A DNA stretch of 64,000 bases from Mycobacterium sp. 852013-50091_SCH5140682 (GTDB lineage: Bacteria; Actinomycetota; Actinomycetes; Mycobacteriales; Mycobacteriaceae): assembly GCF_001665685.1 (NCBI RefSeq), contig NZ_LZTB01000117.1, positions 1 to 64,000 on the forward strand. Direction: 5' to 3'. The notes below the pieces were generated by a model. That model saw only the letters and a program-made list of their open reading frames with translations. It had not been told where the DNA came from and ran no database searches. Below are positions 1-8,469 of the stretch, in pieces. The translations under genes and the position numbers were made by a program. The stretch's first letter is position 1, and each line of letters starts with the position of its first letter.

Positions 1-39
1 ATGCGATCGTCGGCAGCGTCAGATGTGTATAAGAGACAG
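1..39. other. Illumina Nextera adapter left on the contig end (not genomic)
   Basis: Bases 7-39 are identical to the 33-nt Nextera read-1 transposase adapter, including the 19-nt mosaic end at 21-39. Bases 1-6 are probably residual index or primer sequence. The adapter abuts transposase coding sequence that is cut off at base 40. This is a library artefact at a contig end, not a biological repeat, and should be trimmed. Confidence 0.97.
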
Positions 40-753
40 GTGTAGGCCTGGGCGGGGGTCGTGGCAAGTGGTAGGGCGCGGTGGGTGCGTTCGGTGTTGT
101 AGATGACGGTGAATCCGTCGAGTAGGTGTTGCAGGTCGGCCAGGGTGGCCGGTAGCGGGCGTCGGGCCAGCCAGCGTTTGACGGTTTGGTGGAAGCGTTC
201 GATCTTGCCCTGGGTTTGGGGATGTCCGGGGTGCCCGTTTTTCTGGGTGATCCCCAGGTGTGCGATGAGTCGTTCGAAGTCGTTGTGGCCGTGGGTGAAT
301 CGTGCGGTGTAGACCGCGCCGTTGTCGGTCAGGGTGGACGCGTGGGTGTCGATCAAGGTGGCGAAGCGCCGGAGCGATCGTTTGGGGCGTTTATGCGGCT
401 GCGGGGTCATCAGGGCGTGGTGGTGCAGGATGCGCCGGATGGTGGAGGTCGAGGTCACCGGTAGCTGTTGCTGTCGTAGGTGCGATTGCAGGGTCACCGG
501 CCCGGCGTCGAGGCCGTCGGCGGTGAGTTTCTCGCGCAGCAGCACGGATCGTGGCGATGACCTCATCGGGGACTGCTCGGGGGTTGCTGGCGGGGCGCCG
601 CGATCGGGGTTCGACTGCCTCGGTACCGCCGTCTCGGTAGCGCTTGAGGAGTCGGTGAATATGTCGGTGGGACATCCCGTAGGCGCGGGCGGCGGCACTG
701 ACCGACAGGTGGCCCGAGACGACTTCCAACACCACCACACGGGCTTTCGACAT
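40..753 (-). pseudogene. IS481-family transposase, frameshifted and internally deleted
   Basis: The N-terminal part (753 down to about 545) is a typical IS481 helix-turn-helix head with an SVSAAARAYGMSHRHIHRLL segment. Near bases 546-547 one extra G (plus strand) breaks the frame. The next frame then continues with recognisable transposase sequence, including REKLTADGL, STLTDNG (second catalytic Asp) and GKIERF (catalytic Glu). Between KRPKRS and STLTDNG only about a dozen residues remain, where the family has roughly 60 more, including the DFTHW motif with the first catalytic Asp. The gene therefore has a frameshift, lacks one DDE residue and runs off the contig after a TTPAQAY-like segment. 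It cannot make an active transposase. The deletion size is inferred from family knowledge. Confidence 0.88.
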
Positions 754-849
754 GACCGATGACTGTCACCTATGACGCGACTCATCTGCCGTTGTTCCAG
801 GTGTAACCCATGTCCCGACTCATGTGTCACCTATGTCGTGAAATCACAC
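40..849 (-). mobile_element. IS481-family insertion sequence, degenerate and truncated by the contig end
   Basis: The element holds a decayed IS481-type transposase read leftward. Upstream of the transposase start, a segment at about 826-849 (a TGTCACCTATG core followed by a TCACAC end) looks like the terminal inverted repeat of this family. The same TGTCACCTATG core recurs nearer the gene at about 766-776. The other end lies beyond the contig. Multi-copy IS481 elements commonly break short-read assemblies, which fits the adapter-terminated edge here. Confidence 0.75.
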
Positions 850-1037
850 ACCCCGGGCCGACCGCCTAGTCGGCATTTGCGCACCATCGCCTCGCCTGTG
901 TACTTCGTCGGCCAACACGTCGCTACGTCGAGCGCCCAGCACGGTATGAACACCGAAGAGTCAGACTGCGTGATCGACCGCAGGGCACCTAGAGACCCTT
1001 TCTCCCTGCCGTCCGGCGGGCTGATCGGTTTTGCTTC

Positions 1038-2222
1038 CTAGATCACGCGTTTGAGCGCGTTCAGTGCTACCTGTTTGGCCGTATTGGCACAACTCCCGCC
1101 GATGGGACCGTTTAGTCGCACAGTGACTACGGGAGTGGCGGGAACGAGACCGGGTGCGCCGGCTCCGATCTGCACCGGGTCGGCACCAACGTTGGCCTTG
1201 CCGATAACCAGACATCCTGGGGCGAGGTACGAGCTGAAGGTATACAACTCGACACCGTCTTGTTGGTCGCGCTGTGGGTCTTCTCCCCATGGCATTTTGA
1301 GAATGTTCTCCGACCAGTTGACGAGGCCGTATTTGACCACTGCGGTCGCCGGTCCGCCGACAGTCTGTTCCAACTGGAGGTTGCACACCCGAGGGTGCCG
1401 CCATGTTGTCGGCCACTGAGCGCTGGGGTTGGGCTCCTTCCACACGAAACCCGCCGTCGGTAGGTCCACCGCAGCCGCACACGGATCGCCGGACAGAAAC
1501 CGCGTGAGAGGAGAGGTCTGTGCAGAATGCAGGGGGACACCCGCGTGCTCGGCACGAGCGGCGATAGCTTCAGAGACCGCTTCAATAGCGGGGCAGGCCG
1601 AGGTGTCCTCGGTGTTCGGCGTGTTGTCGGCAATGTTCACCGGGGTTAGTTCGACCGCAGGGTTGCGCATTGACCGGGGTGCGCCAGCCAGGCTGGTAAG
1701 GGGAAGCGTGACGCGAAACGTGCACGCGGAGCCCGCCTGCCTCATGACGCCGGGATGATCTGGATCTGGGCTGAACTGTGCGTCGTTCCAACGTGGCTCT
1801 CCTGGTAATACCTGAAGCGCAAGACCAGTTTTGGCCGATGGGAAGGTGACGGTGCAGCCTTCGCCGCCCAGGGGCGCGATCGGGGAGTTCCCGCTGGATT
1901 CAATCGACGGGGCGGCCGTATAGGTGTAGCTGAAATCTGGATGGCCGCTGGCGGCCAGTGTTTTTTGGTCGACAAAGCCACACGGGTCGATCTGCCGAAG
2001 AGCGTGCAGTTCGGCGAGGTGATCGCGGTCGAGTTGAGGCGGGGTCAGCCCGTAAGTATCTACTGCTGCGGGAAAAAAGACGCCGGCCTGGTCAGGCTGT
2101 GCAACTCCAACCGACGTGTCGGTCGACGAGGGTGTCTGGGAGGTGAGAGCCTGAGAGTCGCACGCTGTGATCGGTACGCCGATCGCCACAAGCACCGACG
2201 TGCACACAATGGCTCGCAACAT
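1038..2222 (-). CDS. Lipoprotein with two DUF3558-like halves
   Basis: A 394-residue protein that starts with a lipoprotein signal peptide. The lipobox ITAC places the lipidated cysteine at residue 21, so it should be anchored on the outer face of the cytoplasmic membrane. The mature part has two segments that each carry a DPC motif (IDPCGFVD and GDPCAAA) followed by several cysteines. This resembles a tandem of the DUF3558-type domain common in mycobacterial lipoproteins. It lies 129 bp downstream of the protease-like gene on the same strand and is the last gene before the IS element. A role as partner or immunity protein of that putative effector is only inferred from position. Family assignment is by motif only. 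Confidence 0.7.
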   Translation of the reverse strand: MLRAIVCTSVLVAIGVPITACDSQALTSQTPSSTDTSVGVAQPDQAGVFFPAAVDTYGLTPPQLDRDHLAELHALRQIDPCGFVDQKTLAASGHPDFSYTYTAAPSIESSGNSPIAPLGGEGCTVTFPSAKTGLALQVLPGEPRWNDAQFSPDPDHPGVMRQAGSACTFRVTLPLTSLAGAPRSMRNPAVELTPVNIADNTPNTEDTSACPAIEAVSEAIAARAEHAGVPLHSAQTSPLTRFLSGDPCAAAVDLPTAGFVWKEPNPSAQWPTTWRHPRVCNLQLEQTVGGPATAVVKYGLVNWSENILKMPWGEDPQRDQQDGVELYTFSSYLAPGCLVIGKANVGADPVQIGAGAPGLVPATPVVTVRLNGPIGGSCANTAKQVALNALKRVI

Positions 2223-2351
2223 CTGGTTTCCCGTCTAGCGGATGTGCCCAAGTGGCAATGGTGGTCGTGGATTTCGGCAATTCACAGCCAGGATAGCGAG
2301 GTTGTAACGAGCGGAGGAAGCGCATCGGACCCGCTCACAAGCACCCGAAAG

Positions 2352-3536
2352 CTATTCGACGGTGCTGTAACCGGGCGGTCCGGCTGACGCCCTGTTCTCT
2401 AGGAATGCCGTCAGTTGTTGTCGGGTGCATGGACGAGGGAGTGTTCCGCTGTTCAGGCTGCCGTCCGCTGCGCGATTGGAATCGTTGACGAGATACAGCG
2501 TCTCGCCGTTGGGACCGGTGGTGATTCCGGTGACCGAAAGAAAGTGTCCGCCGCCCGGTTGCGGTGCGCCGTTGACAATGGCGGAATGGCCGGCTCTAAG
2601 GTCTGACGTCATTTGGTCCACGAGGCCAGGGATCTGGTCGCGACTGGCAGCAGTGTGATATGCGGATTTCAATCCGAATCCGTTGAGCTGGCTGGTCATC
2701 ACGTCAGGGCCGCCGGGCAACCCGTCGTTCTCGACGCCCGGTACAGGAGTAACGCCTTGCTTGGTGGCGATCTTGTCGATCTCGGCCTTGGTCGGCGGAA
2801 AGTGCAGCGGCATACCGCCCATCATCTTGGTCTGAACGTCGGCGGGAAGATTGATCTCCTTGCCGTTCGGCCCGTCCCGTACGCCGAACTTGTTCGCCAA
2901 GGTGCTTGCGATGGCCCACCGTGAGCAATCGCCGCCGCCATGGTCGAGGGAGTACTGCGACCACTGGCCCACCTGCGCCTGCTCCTCAGGGGTGAGCTTT
3001 CCGGCCGGCGCCGGCTGGCCCGGAGGCGGGGTGCCGGTCTCATGTCCTTGGTCGTCGACCAGTACATCGCCGACTGCGGCGCGGATGGCGGTTGCTAGCT
3101 CGTGATCAGCAGCGTGGGCACGGGCCTTGAGTTGGTTGAGGTCGTTCTGCAACAGTTGCGGGTCGTGTTTTCGTTGGGTGTCGTGGCTGTCGTCGATGCG
3201 CCAATCCGAGGTAACTGTCCACCCGTATTCGCGGGCGCGGTCGTCGATGTCGAGCAGCCTGTTGCGGCAGTATTCGACGTCTTTCTCGGCGCGTTGCAGC
3301 GCTGCCGCCACTCCATTTGATTCGTGCCCGTCGCGGTCAAGGTCCTTGCGCTGTTTTCCGATTTCGTCGCGGAATGCCTCGCCGGCCTGACCGTTCCAAT
3401 TGGTGCGCTTGCCGGTGCTGTCCAGTGACTCGCCGAGTTGATGGTCAGCGGCTCCCACTCCTTGAGCTGCCTGGAACAGCTGTCGGATGACCGAAACATC
3501 CCAGTGCCGAACATCGTCGGTGGTGAGGTCACTCAT
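2352..3536 (-). CDS. WXG-like protein with C-terminal C39/papain-like cysteine protease domain
   Basis: 394 residues in two parts. Residues 1-110 are helical and carry a WXG-like W47-N48-G49 turn, as in ESX/type VII substrates. A linker with long helices and a Pro-rich stretch (about 168-180) follows. From about 190 there is a cysteine-peptidase-like domain: GGGDC (Cys204), GGGHF (His331) and VNDS (Asn351/Asp352), the Cys-His-Asp/Asn order of C39/papain-like folds. No signal peptide is visible, which agrees with type VII rather than Sec export. Its ATG shares one base with the stop of the upstream WXG100 gene (TAATG), so the two are translationally coupled. The likely role is an ESX-secreted protease or toxin. 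No ESX machinery lies in the window, so the export route is inferred. Confidence 0.72.
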   Translation of the reverse strand: MSDLTTDDVRHWDVSVIRQLFQAAQGVGAADHQLGESLDSTGKRTNWNGQAGEAFRDEIGKQRKDLDRDGHESNGVAAALQRAEKDVEYCRNRLLDIDDRAREYGWTVTSDWRIDDSHDTQRKHDPQLLQNDLNQLKARAHAADHELATAIRAAVGDVLVDDQGHETGTPPPGQPAPAGKLTPEEQAQVGQWSQYSLDHGGGDCSRWAIASTLANKFGVRDGPNGKEINLPADVQTKMMGGMPLHFPPTKAEIDKIATKQGVTPVPGVENDGLPGGPDVMTSQLNGFGLKSAYHTAASRDQIPGLVDQMTSDLRAGHSAIVNGAPQPGGGHFLSVTGITTGPNGETLYLVNDSNRAADGSLNSGTLPRPCTRQQLTAFLENRASAGPPGYSTVE

Positions 3537-3862
3537 TACAGGTCAACGGCGTTGCCGATACCCGGAACTGCGGAGATCGACCCCGCCGCTCCGGCATCGG
3601 TGGAGGTGTAGCGTTGCGCTGCCTCCGAAATGTGCCGCTCAAGAGCGTTGACCTGCTGCTGGCGGTGAGCGTGCCGCGCTTCCCACTGTTCGGCCACTGC
3701 TTGCAGTGCTGATACGGAGGCTCCGCCACGCCACCGGGCTACTCCATCAGCGAATTCGTCGCGATGACGGGCGGTCTCGGCGGCATGATCGGCAGCGGCC
3801 ACACCAAGATGGTCACTGGCCATACGCAACTCGCTCGGGTCAAACCTCAACTCATCAGCCAT
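3536..3862 (-). CDS. WXG100-family (EsxA/EspA-like) small helical protein
   Basis: A 108-residue protein with the WXG100 architecture: a helix, a WRG turn (in RWRGGAS) near residue 43, a second helix, then a YTSTD sequence near the C-terminus that fits the YxxxD/E type VII export signal. The ATG at 3862 was chosen because the sequence upstream in the same frame is arginine-rich noise, and the family normally starts a short distance before the first helix. It is coupled by a one-base overlap to the protease-like gene, suggesting that the two are co-secreted or form a heterodimer through their WXG heads. No signal peptide or membrane segment is seen. Confidence 0.8.
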   Translation of the reverse strand: MADELRFDPSELRMASDHLGVAAADHAAETARHRDEFADGVARWRGGASVSALQAVAEQWEARHAHRQQQVNALERHISEAAQRYTSTDAGAAGSISAVPGIGNAVDL

Positions 3863-4124
3863 GCTGACGACTCCCCCTCTGGACACCTCGGCAAAGCCTG
3901 ACCCGCCAGGTGGCGCGTGCCCGACACCAATTTCTCCCCTTGCCCTGGCCGTCCACGCACAGCACTTCTGAGTGCCTCGTCTAGTCCAGGTGATCGGTGA
4001 CCGGTCTCTCTCACGTCGTGGGTCGTAGGTGAGTTGTGGTGCAGCGGTCCTTGCCGGGAGCGCACGCGTCGGTATTGGTGGGCACCGCAGCGATCGTTGC
4101 CGTATCGACAGTGTCGGTGGCGGA

Positions 4125-4886
4125 TCAGCCTGTGGAGACAATGCGATTCGCGGTCAAGCGAGCTACCGCGACTGCTTGGTCATCCGTCACGCGATCCGCA
4201 CTGTTGCTGTCGATTTGGACAACCTCGACATCGACGATGAATCGGGACGCTGCGGTGAGGGCTCGTTGCTTTACCAACGGTCTTCGTGTGTCTGCGACCC
4301 CGGCCCTCACAAGAACAGCAGCACTGATAACACCATCAGAGTCAGCGACATTGGTGACCTCAGCAACATTCTGCTCGTGTGAACCGGCAATGGCACTTGC
4401 CATCGTCATTGTCTTTCCATCACATTGCTGCCATTGCGAGGCGAACTTGGAATACCAGGAATGCGAACTTGCGGCTGAATCCAGTTCGATCACCCCGACG
4501 GTGATACGGATGTCCGGATCGGGGAGCGCGACTGACCCCGAGCCGGTTTCCCACTCTCCGTCAACGGCCCCCGTTACCGGAGCATCCTGATAGGTGCGAC
4601 GCATGCGGGGTGAGTGAACACCGAGGCATTCGATGGGGGAGGCATCTCCCAATCCGTTTGGCAACGAGCCGATCCCACCGACTGAGGCCTCAGATTCGCT
4701 CTGCATAGGGGCGCCCACGGCCACCGACAGTTCACCAGACTCGGGCAGCACTTGCCTGATGGACTGGACACGATCGCCGGTTTGCTGGCTGGGTTGGTAC
4801 GCAGCGGCATTACCGCCGACGGTGCTCGAACATGCCGACAGTATCAAGCCCAGGGCTGCAACCCCGATACGCGGCGACCGACCCAC
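4125..4886 (-). CDS. Lipoprotein with PknH_C-like sensor domain
   Basis: Secreted lipoprotein with lipobox LSAC. The mature domain (about 230 residues) resembles the extracellular sensor domain of mycobacterial PknH-type proteins: an early segment ending in a cysteine (ECLG), a later WQQCDG cysteine, a hydrophobic beta core, and a C-terminal DDQAVAVARLTANRI helix. GTG at 4886 gives an 18-residue signal before the lipidated Cys; GTG at 4910 is an alternative, and the frame stays open to 5042 without a convincing signal peptide there. It is separated from the WXG100 gene downstream by 262 bp. Ligand unknown. Confidence 0.68.
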   Translation of the reverse strand: MGRSPRIGVAALGLILSACSSTVGGNAAAYQPSQQTGDRVQSIRQVLPESGELSVAVGAPMQSESEASVGGIGSLPNGLGDASPIECLGVHSPRMRRTYQDAPVTGAVDGEWETGSGSVALPDPDIRITVGVIELDSAASSHSWYSKFASQWQQCDGKTMTMASAIAGSHEQNVAEVTNVADSDGVISAAVLVRAGVADTRRPLVKQRALTAASRFIVDVEVVQIDSNSADRVTDDQAVAVARLTANRIVSTG

Positions 4887-5453
4887 TGTGCCGATACCAA
4901 AACCCCCCACAACCCCTAACCTAGCCCGCACGCCGGATAAGGCCGCGCGAATCCCGTCACTGGTAGGGATGGCTGGTAGGCCGAAGTCTATATGTGGCTC
5001 AAACAAAATGGCGGTTCGCTTGAACCGCATGCGCCTATGCATTTATTGGATGGGTGGAAGATCAGGGGTCCACCGACCACGTGCGGGGATTCGCAAGAGT
5101 AGGTCCCGATTGTGCGGGAACGGTCATGTGGCCGGGAGATACTGTGCGTGTCTCTTGTGCGTTCCGGTGGCTTACCTCCACTTCCGTTGTCTACGTGGTG
5201 ATGAGAGGCTGAAGTCGGTGCGGCCTTTTCGGTTCTCTGCTGGAGAAATTGTGATCAGTGCGTCGCAGTCGCGGGCTTACGCTGACAGCACACGCGGGGG
5301 AGGACGTTCATGTCGGAATCGCTGTGCGTCGAACTCCATGTGTTGGCCGCGTCCGGGAGGGACGACGTCAATCATGCCCACGATGCGGCAGTTCAATGCT
5401 CATGGCAATGCTCTGGTGGACGCCTCCGGCCACAACAACTGAGCAATAGCCCG
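4887..5453. promoter_or_regulatory. Divergent intergenic region between two lipoprotein genes
   Basis: About 570 bp separate the divergent lipoprotein starts, so promoters for both must lie here, although no convincing -35/-10 pair was identified by eye. A strong Shine-Dalgarno (GGGGGAGG, 5296-5303) stands 6-7 bases before an ATG at 5310 that is in frame with the rightward gene. That start would put 69 residues ahead of the lipobox cysteine, which is too long for a lipoprotein signal. It may drive a leader or an N-terminally extended form. Confidence 0.4.
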
Positions 5454-6215
5454 GTGCGCAGCGTAGCTCTCCGCACGCTAGTGCTGCTTATCGCCGGCCT
5501 ACTGATGGCCATGGGGTGTTCGACACAACAGGCGCCCGGAAGCCCATCCCCAGGGTCAGCGTCGCTCACCGTCTGCGAAGACAACGCAGGCTCCTGGGAT
5601 CAGACACGCGATGTCTGCACTCGCACAGCCACAAACGCCAAGCACGTCGACATCACGCTGTCAGCCAAGTACCCTGACGACCTTCTGGACAACCCGACCG
5701 CAGGACCACCATTGAAAGACTTTCTGCGAGAGTTCTTTACGAGATTTGGTCACCCAGACGATGACCTCATCAGAAACGGACGCGCCGAGCTGACGTATCG
5801 GTCCTTCGAACATACGCCCGACGCCAGATCCATTGTCTTCACCAATGTCTGGGACCTCGGAGGCGCACACCCAAACGACGAAATCACCACCTTCACCTTC
5901 GACCTCCAGAACAACAAGCTGTTGACGCTCACCGACCTGTTCTGCGACGGTATCGACCCACTCGCCGCGCTGCCCCCGCTGGCCCGTCCCTACGTGGAAG
6001 CGACTGTCGGACAAGACATCAACATCACCCAAGACGAACCGGGACAGAAGTACAATTACGCTGACGACTACCGCGCCTGGTACCTTGACGGACCGGACCT
6101 CGTGCTGGTCATGCCTGCAGCTCGCTCCGGTCCCGCGCACGCCGGCCAGTGGCAACCACACATACCGCTGACCCAGTTGCACTCCATCCTTCGAGACGGC
6201 GGCTGTGCAGCGTAG
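5454..6215 (+). CDS. Lipoprotein with RsiV/DUF3298-like domain
   Basis: From a GTG at 5454 the protein has a compact lipoprotein signal ending in the lipobox MAMGC (Cys22). The mature part resembles the MPT64/RsiV/DUF3298 group of secreted mycobacterial proteins: a CEDNAGSWDQTRDVC pair of cysteines, a beta-rich body with TTFTFDLQNNKLLTLTDLF (the 'default use of activity, then TLxDLF' pattern of DUF3298), and a C-terminal segment describing a pocket-like VLVMPA strand. The in-frame ATG at 5310 has a better ribosome-binding site but would bury the signal sequence. Function of such proteins is mostly unknown; some sense lysozyme. Confidence 0.65.
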   Translation: MRSVALRTLVLLIAGLLMAMGCSTQQAPGSPSPGSASLTVCEDNAGSWDQTRDVCTRTATNAKHVDITLSAKYPDDLLDNPTAGPPLKDFLREFFTRFGHPDDDLIRNGRAELTYRSFEHTPDARSIVFTNVWDLGGAHPNDEITTFTFDLQNNKLLTLTDLFCDGIDPLAALPPLARPYVEATVGQDINITQDEPGQKYNYADDYRAWYLDGPDLVLVMPAARSGPAHAGQWQPHIPLTQLHSILRDGGCAA

Positions 6216-6398
6216 GAAGAACGTCTCGAAGAGCCCAGTACGCCCATTAGAAGCCGTCATTGAACGATCTGACGGAGTGATGCCGTGCCACGCTCGCGAT
6301 CATCGTTACCCGCGGACTCCTTGTCTGTCTCGGCAAGGGCTCACTGGCATTCAGTTCTCCTGCAACCGGGAGAGTCTCCGCATTGAGGATCGCAGGAA

Positions 6399-7010
6399 TT
6401 ACGCGCCCGGGCCCGCCTGTCTGCTCAACAGCGGCACGCCTCGACGTAGTCGGATCGCGCCCGACAGGTCGAACTGGCGTTTCTTGTTGGCTATGACCGC
6501 GCCAGCGAGGTCCAATATCGCTGTGACAGTGCATGTTCCGGATTCGATGGCCGTCAGTTCGCCCTTCTGCACCACGGCCACTACTGCCTTCATCTCGAAG
6601 ACGATGTTAAGGCCGATCGGGATGGTGGTTACGGACCTGCCGTCGATGAACAACTCGACGCTGGGGTGGTGGCTCGACTTGATCTGGTGCTTCACCATTT
6701 CGATGAACTCGGTTCTGGTCGGGGCTTCGACGGTGCGCAGGGCAGCCTCCCTGAGGCGTGCGTACCGGTTCCATCCGGCGAGGGCAAGATCGCCTAGGTT
6801 GAGTCCGAGCAGCTCGCTCACGCCACTGGCTATGGCGCGTACCACCGTATTGCGGAGGGGTATTGGGAAGCTGGTGAATCCAGGGACGGTCGCTGCGAGT
6901 GCGCCGTGACCTTGTAGCGACTTGGCAAGGGCATCAACCGGTTCGCCGGGTACTCGATCGAAGATGACGTCGCGGAGGGTAGTCCTGTCGATCAGGTCGG
7001 TTGTCGTCAT
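6399..7010 (-). CDS. Conserved hypothetical protein coupled to the Ig-like secreted protein
   Basis: 203 residues, no signal peptide and no obvious catalytic motif. The C-terminal half is beta-rich (SVELFIDGRSVTTIPIGLNI, then TCTVTAILDLAGAVIANKKR), and the middle holds a helical LLGLNLGDLALAGW stretch. The start overlaps the stop of the upstream secreted protein (ATGA), so the two are translated together and probably work together. I do not recognise the family. 183 bp without a gene separate it from the convergent lipoprotein gene on the other side. Confidence 0.6.
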   Translation of the reverse strand: MTTTDLIDRTTLRDVIFDRVPGEPVDALAKSLQGHGALAATVPGFTSFPIPLRNTVVRAIASGVSELLGLNLGDLALAGWNRYARLREAALRTVEAPTRTEFIEMVKHQIKSSHHPSVELFIDGRSVTTIPIGLNIVFEMKAVVAVVQKGELTAIESGTCTVTAILDLAGAVIANKKRQFDLSGAIRLRRGVPLLSRQAGPGA

Positions 7011-8125
7011 GAAGAAACCTCTACGAAGGTCTGGCTACCGGGATCCTGATGGGGCACAAGTCCGATGCAGTGTGCGACCTCGCCGGGGGCTGGGGTTTCG
7101 CGCACCGTGACTGTCGGGGCTGTGTCGAAATGCGTGACGGCTCTGGCGTGAGGTCCGGCGTGCGTGGGTCGGCCGCGTGAGCGCCGGTAGAAGTAGCGCG
7201 CGCCCGTCAGCGCCGCGGCGACGATTACGGCGATCAACGTGAGCAGCCACGGTGGAGGCGAGTGGCGGTCGGTGGCCACGTTGCTCGACCCAGACCGCGT
7301 CGGCTGCGAGAAGGCGGTCTCGCCTGTCACTACTTGACTCACGCCCGGCGTGACCGGCGTGGACAGCGCAGCGGGTGTGACGGTAAACGGTTGGGAGACT
7401 GCGCTGTCGGGGTCATCGCGGCAGGACGCGGTAATGCTGTGATCGCTGCCGACGGATGCGTCCGTGGGAACGGAAAAGTGCGCGGTGAAGGCGTCGGGCA
7501 GGTGGTCGGCCAGGACCTTCCCGTCCCACTGCAGCGTGAGGTCAGTGCCGCAGACGAACCCGGCTCCGGAGGCTGTCACTGGGCCTCCGGGCGGGCCTTG
7601 GTCAGGACTTGCTGTGAGGGAGGGCTTTTCAACCGGATCGACGGTGAAGGCGGCCGAGCCGCTGTACGCGAACGTGTTGTATGTCTTCGATGTCAGGTTA
7701 TTCGGTGGCCCGCAGATCGCTGAGACGGTGTGGGGACCCGCATTTGCGGTGGCCGGCACCGTGAACGTGAACGCAATGCTGCCGTTGGCCGGGTCGGCGG
7801 TGGCGATGTCCACGGGGATCAGGCTCTGACCGCTGTCCCATGATATCGACAGTGTGCCGGTCCGAGCGGATGCGCACTGCGCCATCAAACTGGCGGTCGC
7901 CTTTACTGTGAGCCCTGGCTTGCCGTGGTCGGCGTCGAGGGTTAGGTCAACCGATACGGTCCGAGCTTGTCGGACTTCCCCTGACGTGGTGGCGGTGGGC
8001 GGGTCACTCGTGCTCGGTGACGGCGTCGTCGAAAAGTCTCCCGGAATGCCGAAAGCTGTGGGCAGGTTGCCACACAGCATCGCCGCCGGCACCGCCAGTA
8101 CGGTCAGCACCGCCGCGGTCCGCAT
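7007..8125 (-). CDS. Exported protein with Ig-like domains and a C-terminal membrane anchor
   Basis: From the ATG at 8125 a Sec signal peptide (TAAVLTVLAVPAAMLCG) is followed by a Thr/Ser/Pro-rich linker. Two or three Ig-like or IPT-like beta repeats follow, recognisable by TASPDQGPPGGPVTASGAGF and SVDLTLDADHGKPGLTVKATA with regularly spaced cysteines. A single membrane helix (LLTLIAVIVAAALTGARYF) and a basic cytosolic tail of about 70 residues close the protein. An in-frame GTG at 8158 is a possible earlier start. The topology suggests a surface-exposed adhesion or sensing protein whose tail could contact the coupled 203-residue protein. Biological role unknown. Confidence 0.65.
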   Translation of the reverse strand: MRTAAVLTVLAVPAAMLCGNLPTAFGIPGDFSTTPSPSTSDPPTATTSGEVRQARTVSVDLTLDADHGKPGLTVKATASLMAQCASARTGTLSISWDSGQSLIPVDIATADPANGSIAFTFTVPATANAGPHTVSAICGPPNNLTSKTYNTFAYSGSAAFTVDPVEKPSLTASPDQGPPGGPVTASGAGFVCGTDLTLQWDGKVLADHLPDAFTAHFSVPTDASVGSDHSITASCRDDPDSAVSQPFTVTPAALSTPVTPGVSQVVTGETAFSQPTRSGSSNVATDRHSPPPWLLTLIAVIVAAALTGARYFYRRSRGRPTHAGPHARAVTHFDTAPTVTVRETPAPGEVAHCIGLVPHQDPGSQTFVEVSS

Positions 8126-8469
8126 CGTCACGGCGTTTCTGAAACCAGGCGGTCGCACATCTGTAACGATCAGCCCCGAACGCCGCGGTGTCGTGAGTAA
8201 CCCACTACCCGAATCGCCAGCTCACAAGAACAAGTTCAGTCGAATGGGGGAGCGAGGTGTTCCGGGGGCTTTCCCGGCGATGATGTCGCCCTGTTCTGCG
8301 GGCTGGGTTGCCTAGGTCCCAGTAGCTGCTGTGGGCGGCGACCGACGGCAACCCGGGACCCCACGTCGGGCCGGGGTTCGCGTTCAACCCGGGTGGCGCC
8401 GAAGACCGGGTTGCCTAGGTTGGGCCCACGGCCACGCCGGTGGCAGGTGGATGACGTCGTTCTCTGCGG
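8126..8469 (-). promoter_or_regulatory. Leader region with mutually exclusive hairpins
   Basis: No gene is seen here. Three segments can pair in two exclusive ways: GGGTTGCC at 8305-8312, GGCAACCCGG at 8347-8356 and CCGGGTTGCC at 8406-8415. The middle arm pairs perfectly over 10 bp with the 8406 arm, or over 8 bp plus a wobble with the 8305 arm. The 13-base sequence GGGTTGCCTAGGT occurs twice (8305-8317 and 8408-8420). On the minus strand this lies between the end of the MerR gene and the start of the Ig-like gene. It could be a terminator, an attenuator or a leader RNA; the choice is unproven. Confidence 0.4.

Noticed and set aside
103..762. Several rightward open frames over the IS element
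   Set aside because: They are antisense to the recognisable IS481 transposase, whose two frames explain the region.
1038..6215. A complete ESX/type VII secretion locus
   Set aside because: Only substrate-like and lipoprotein genes are present; no EccB-E, MycP or FtsK/SpoIIIE-type ATPase is encoded in the window.
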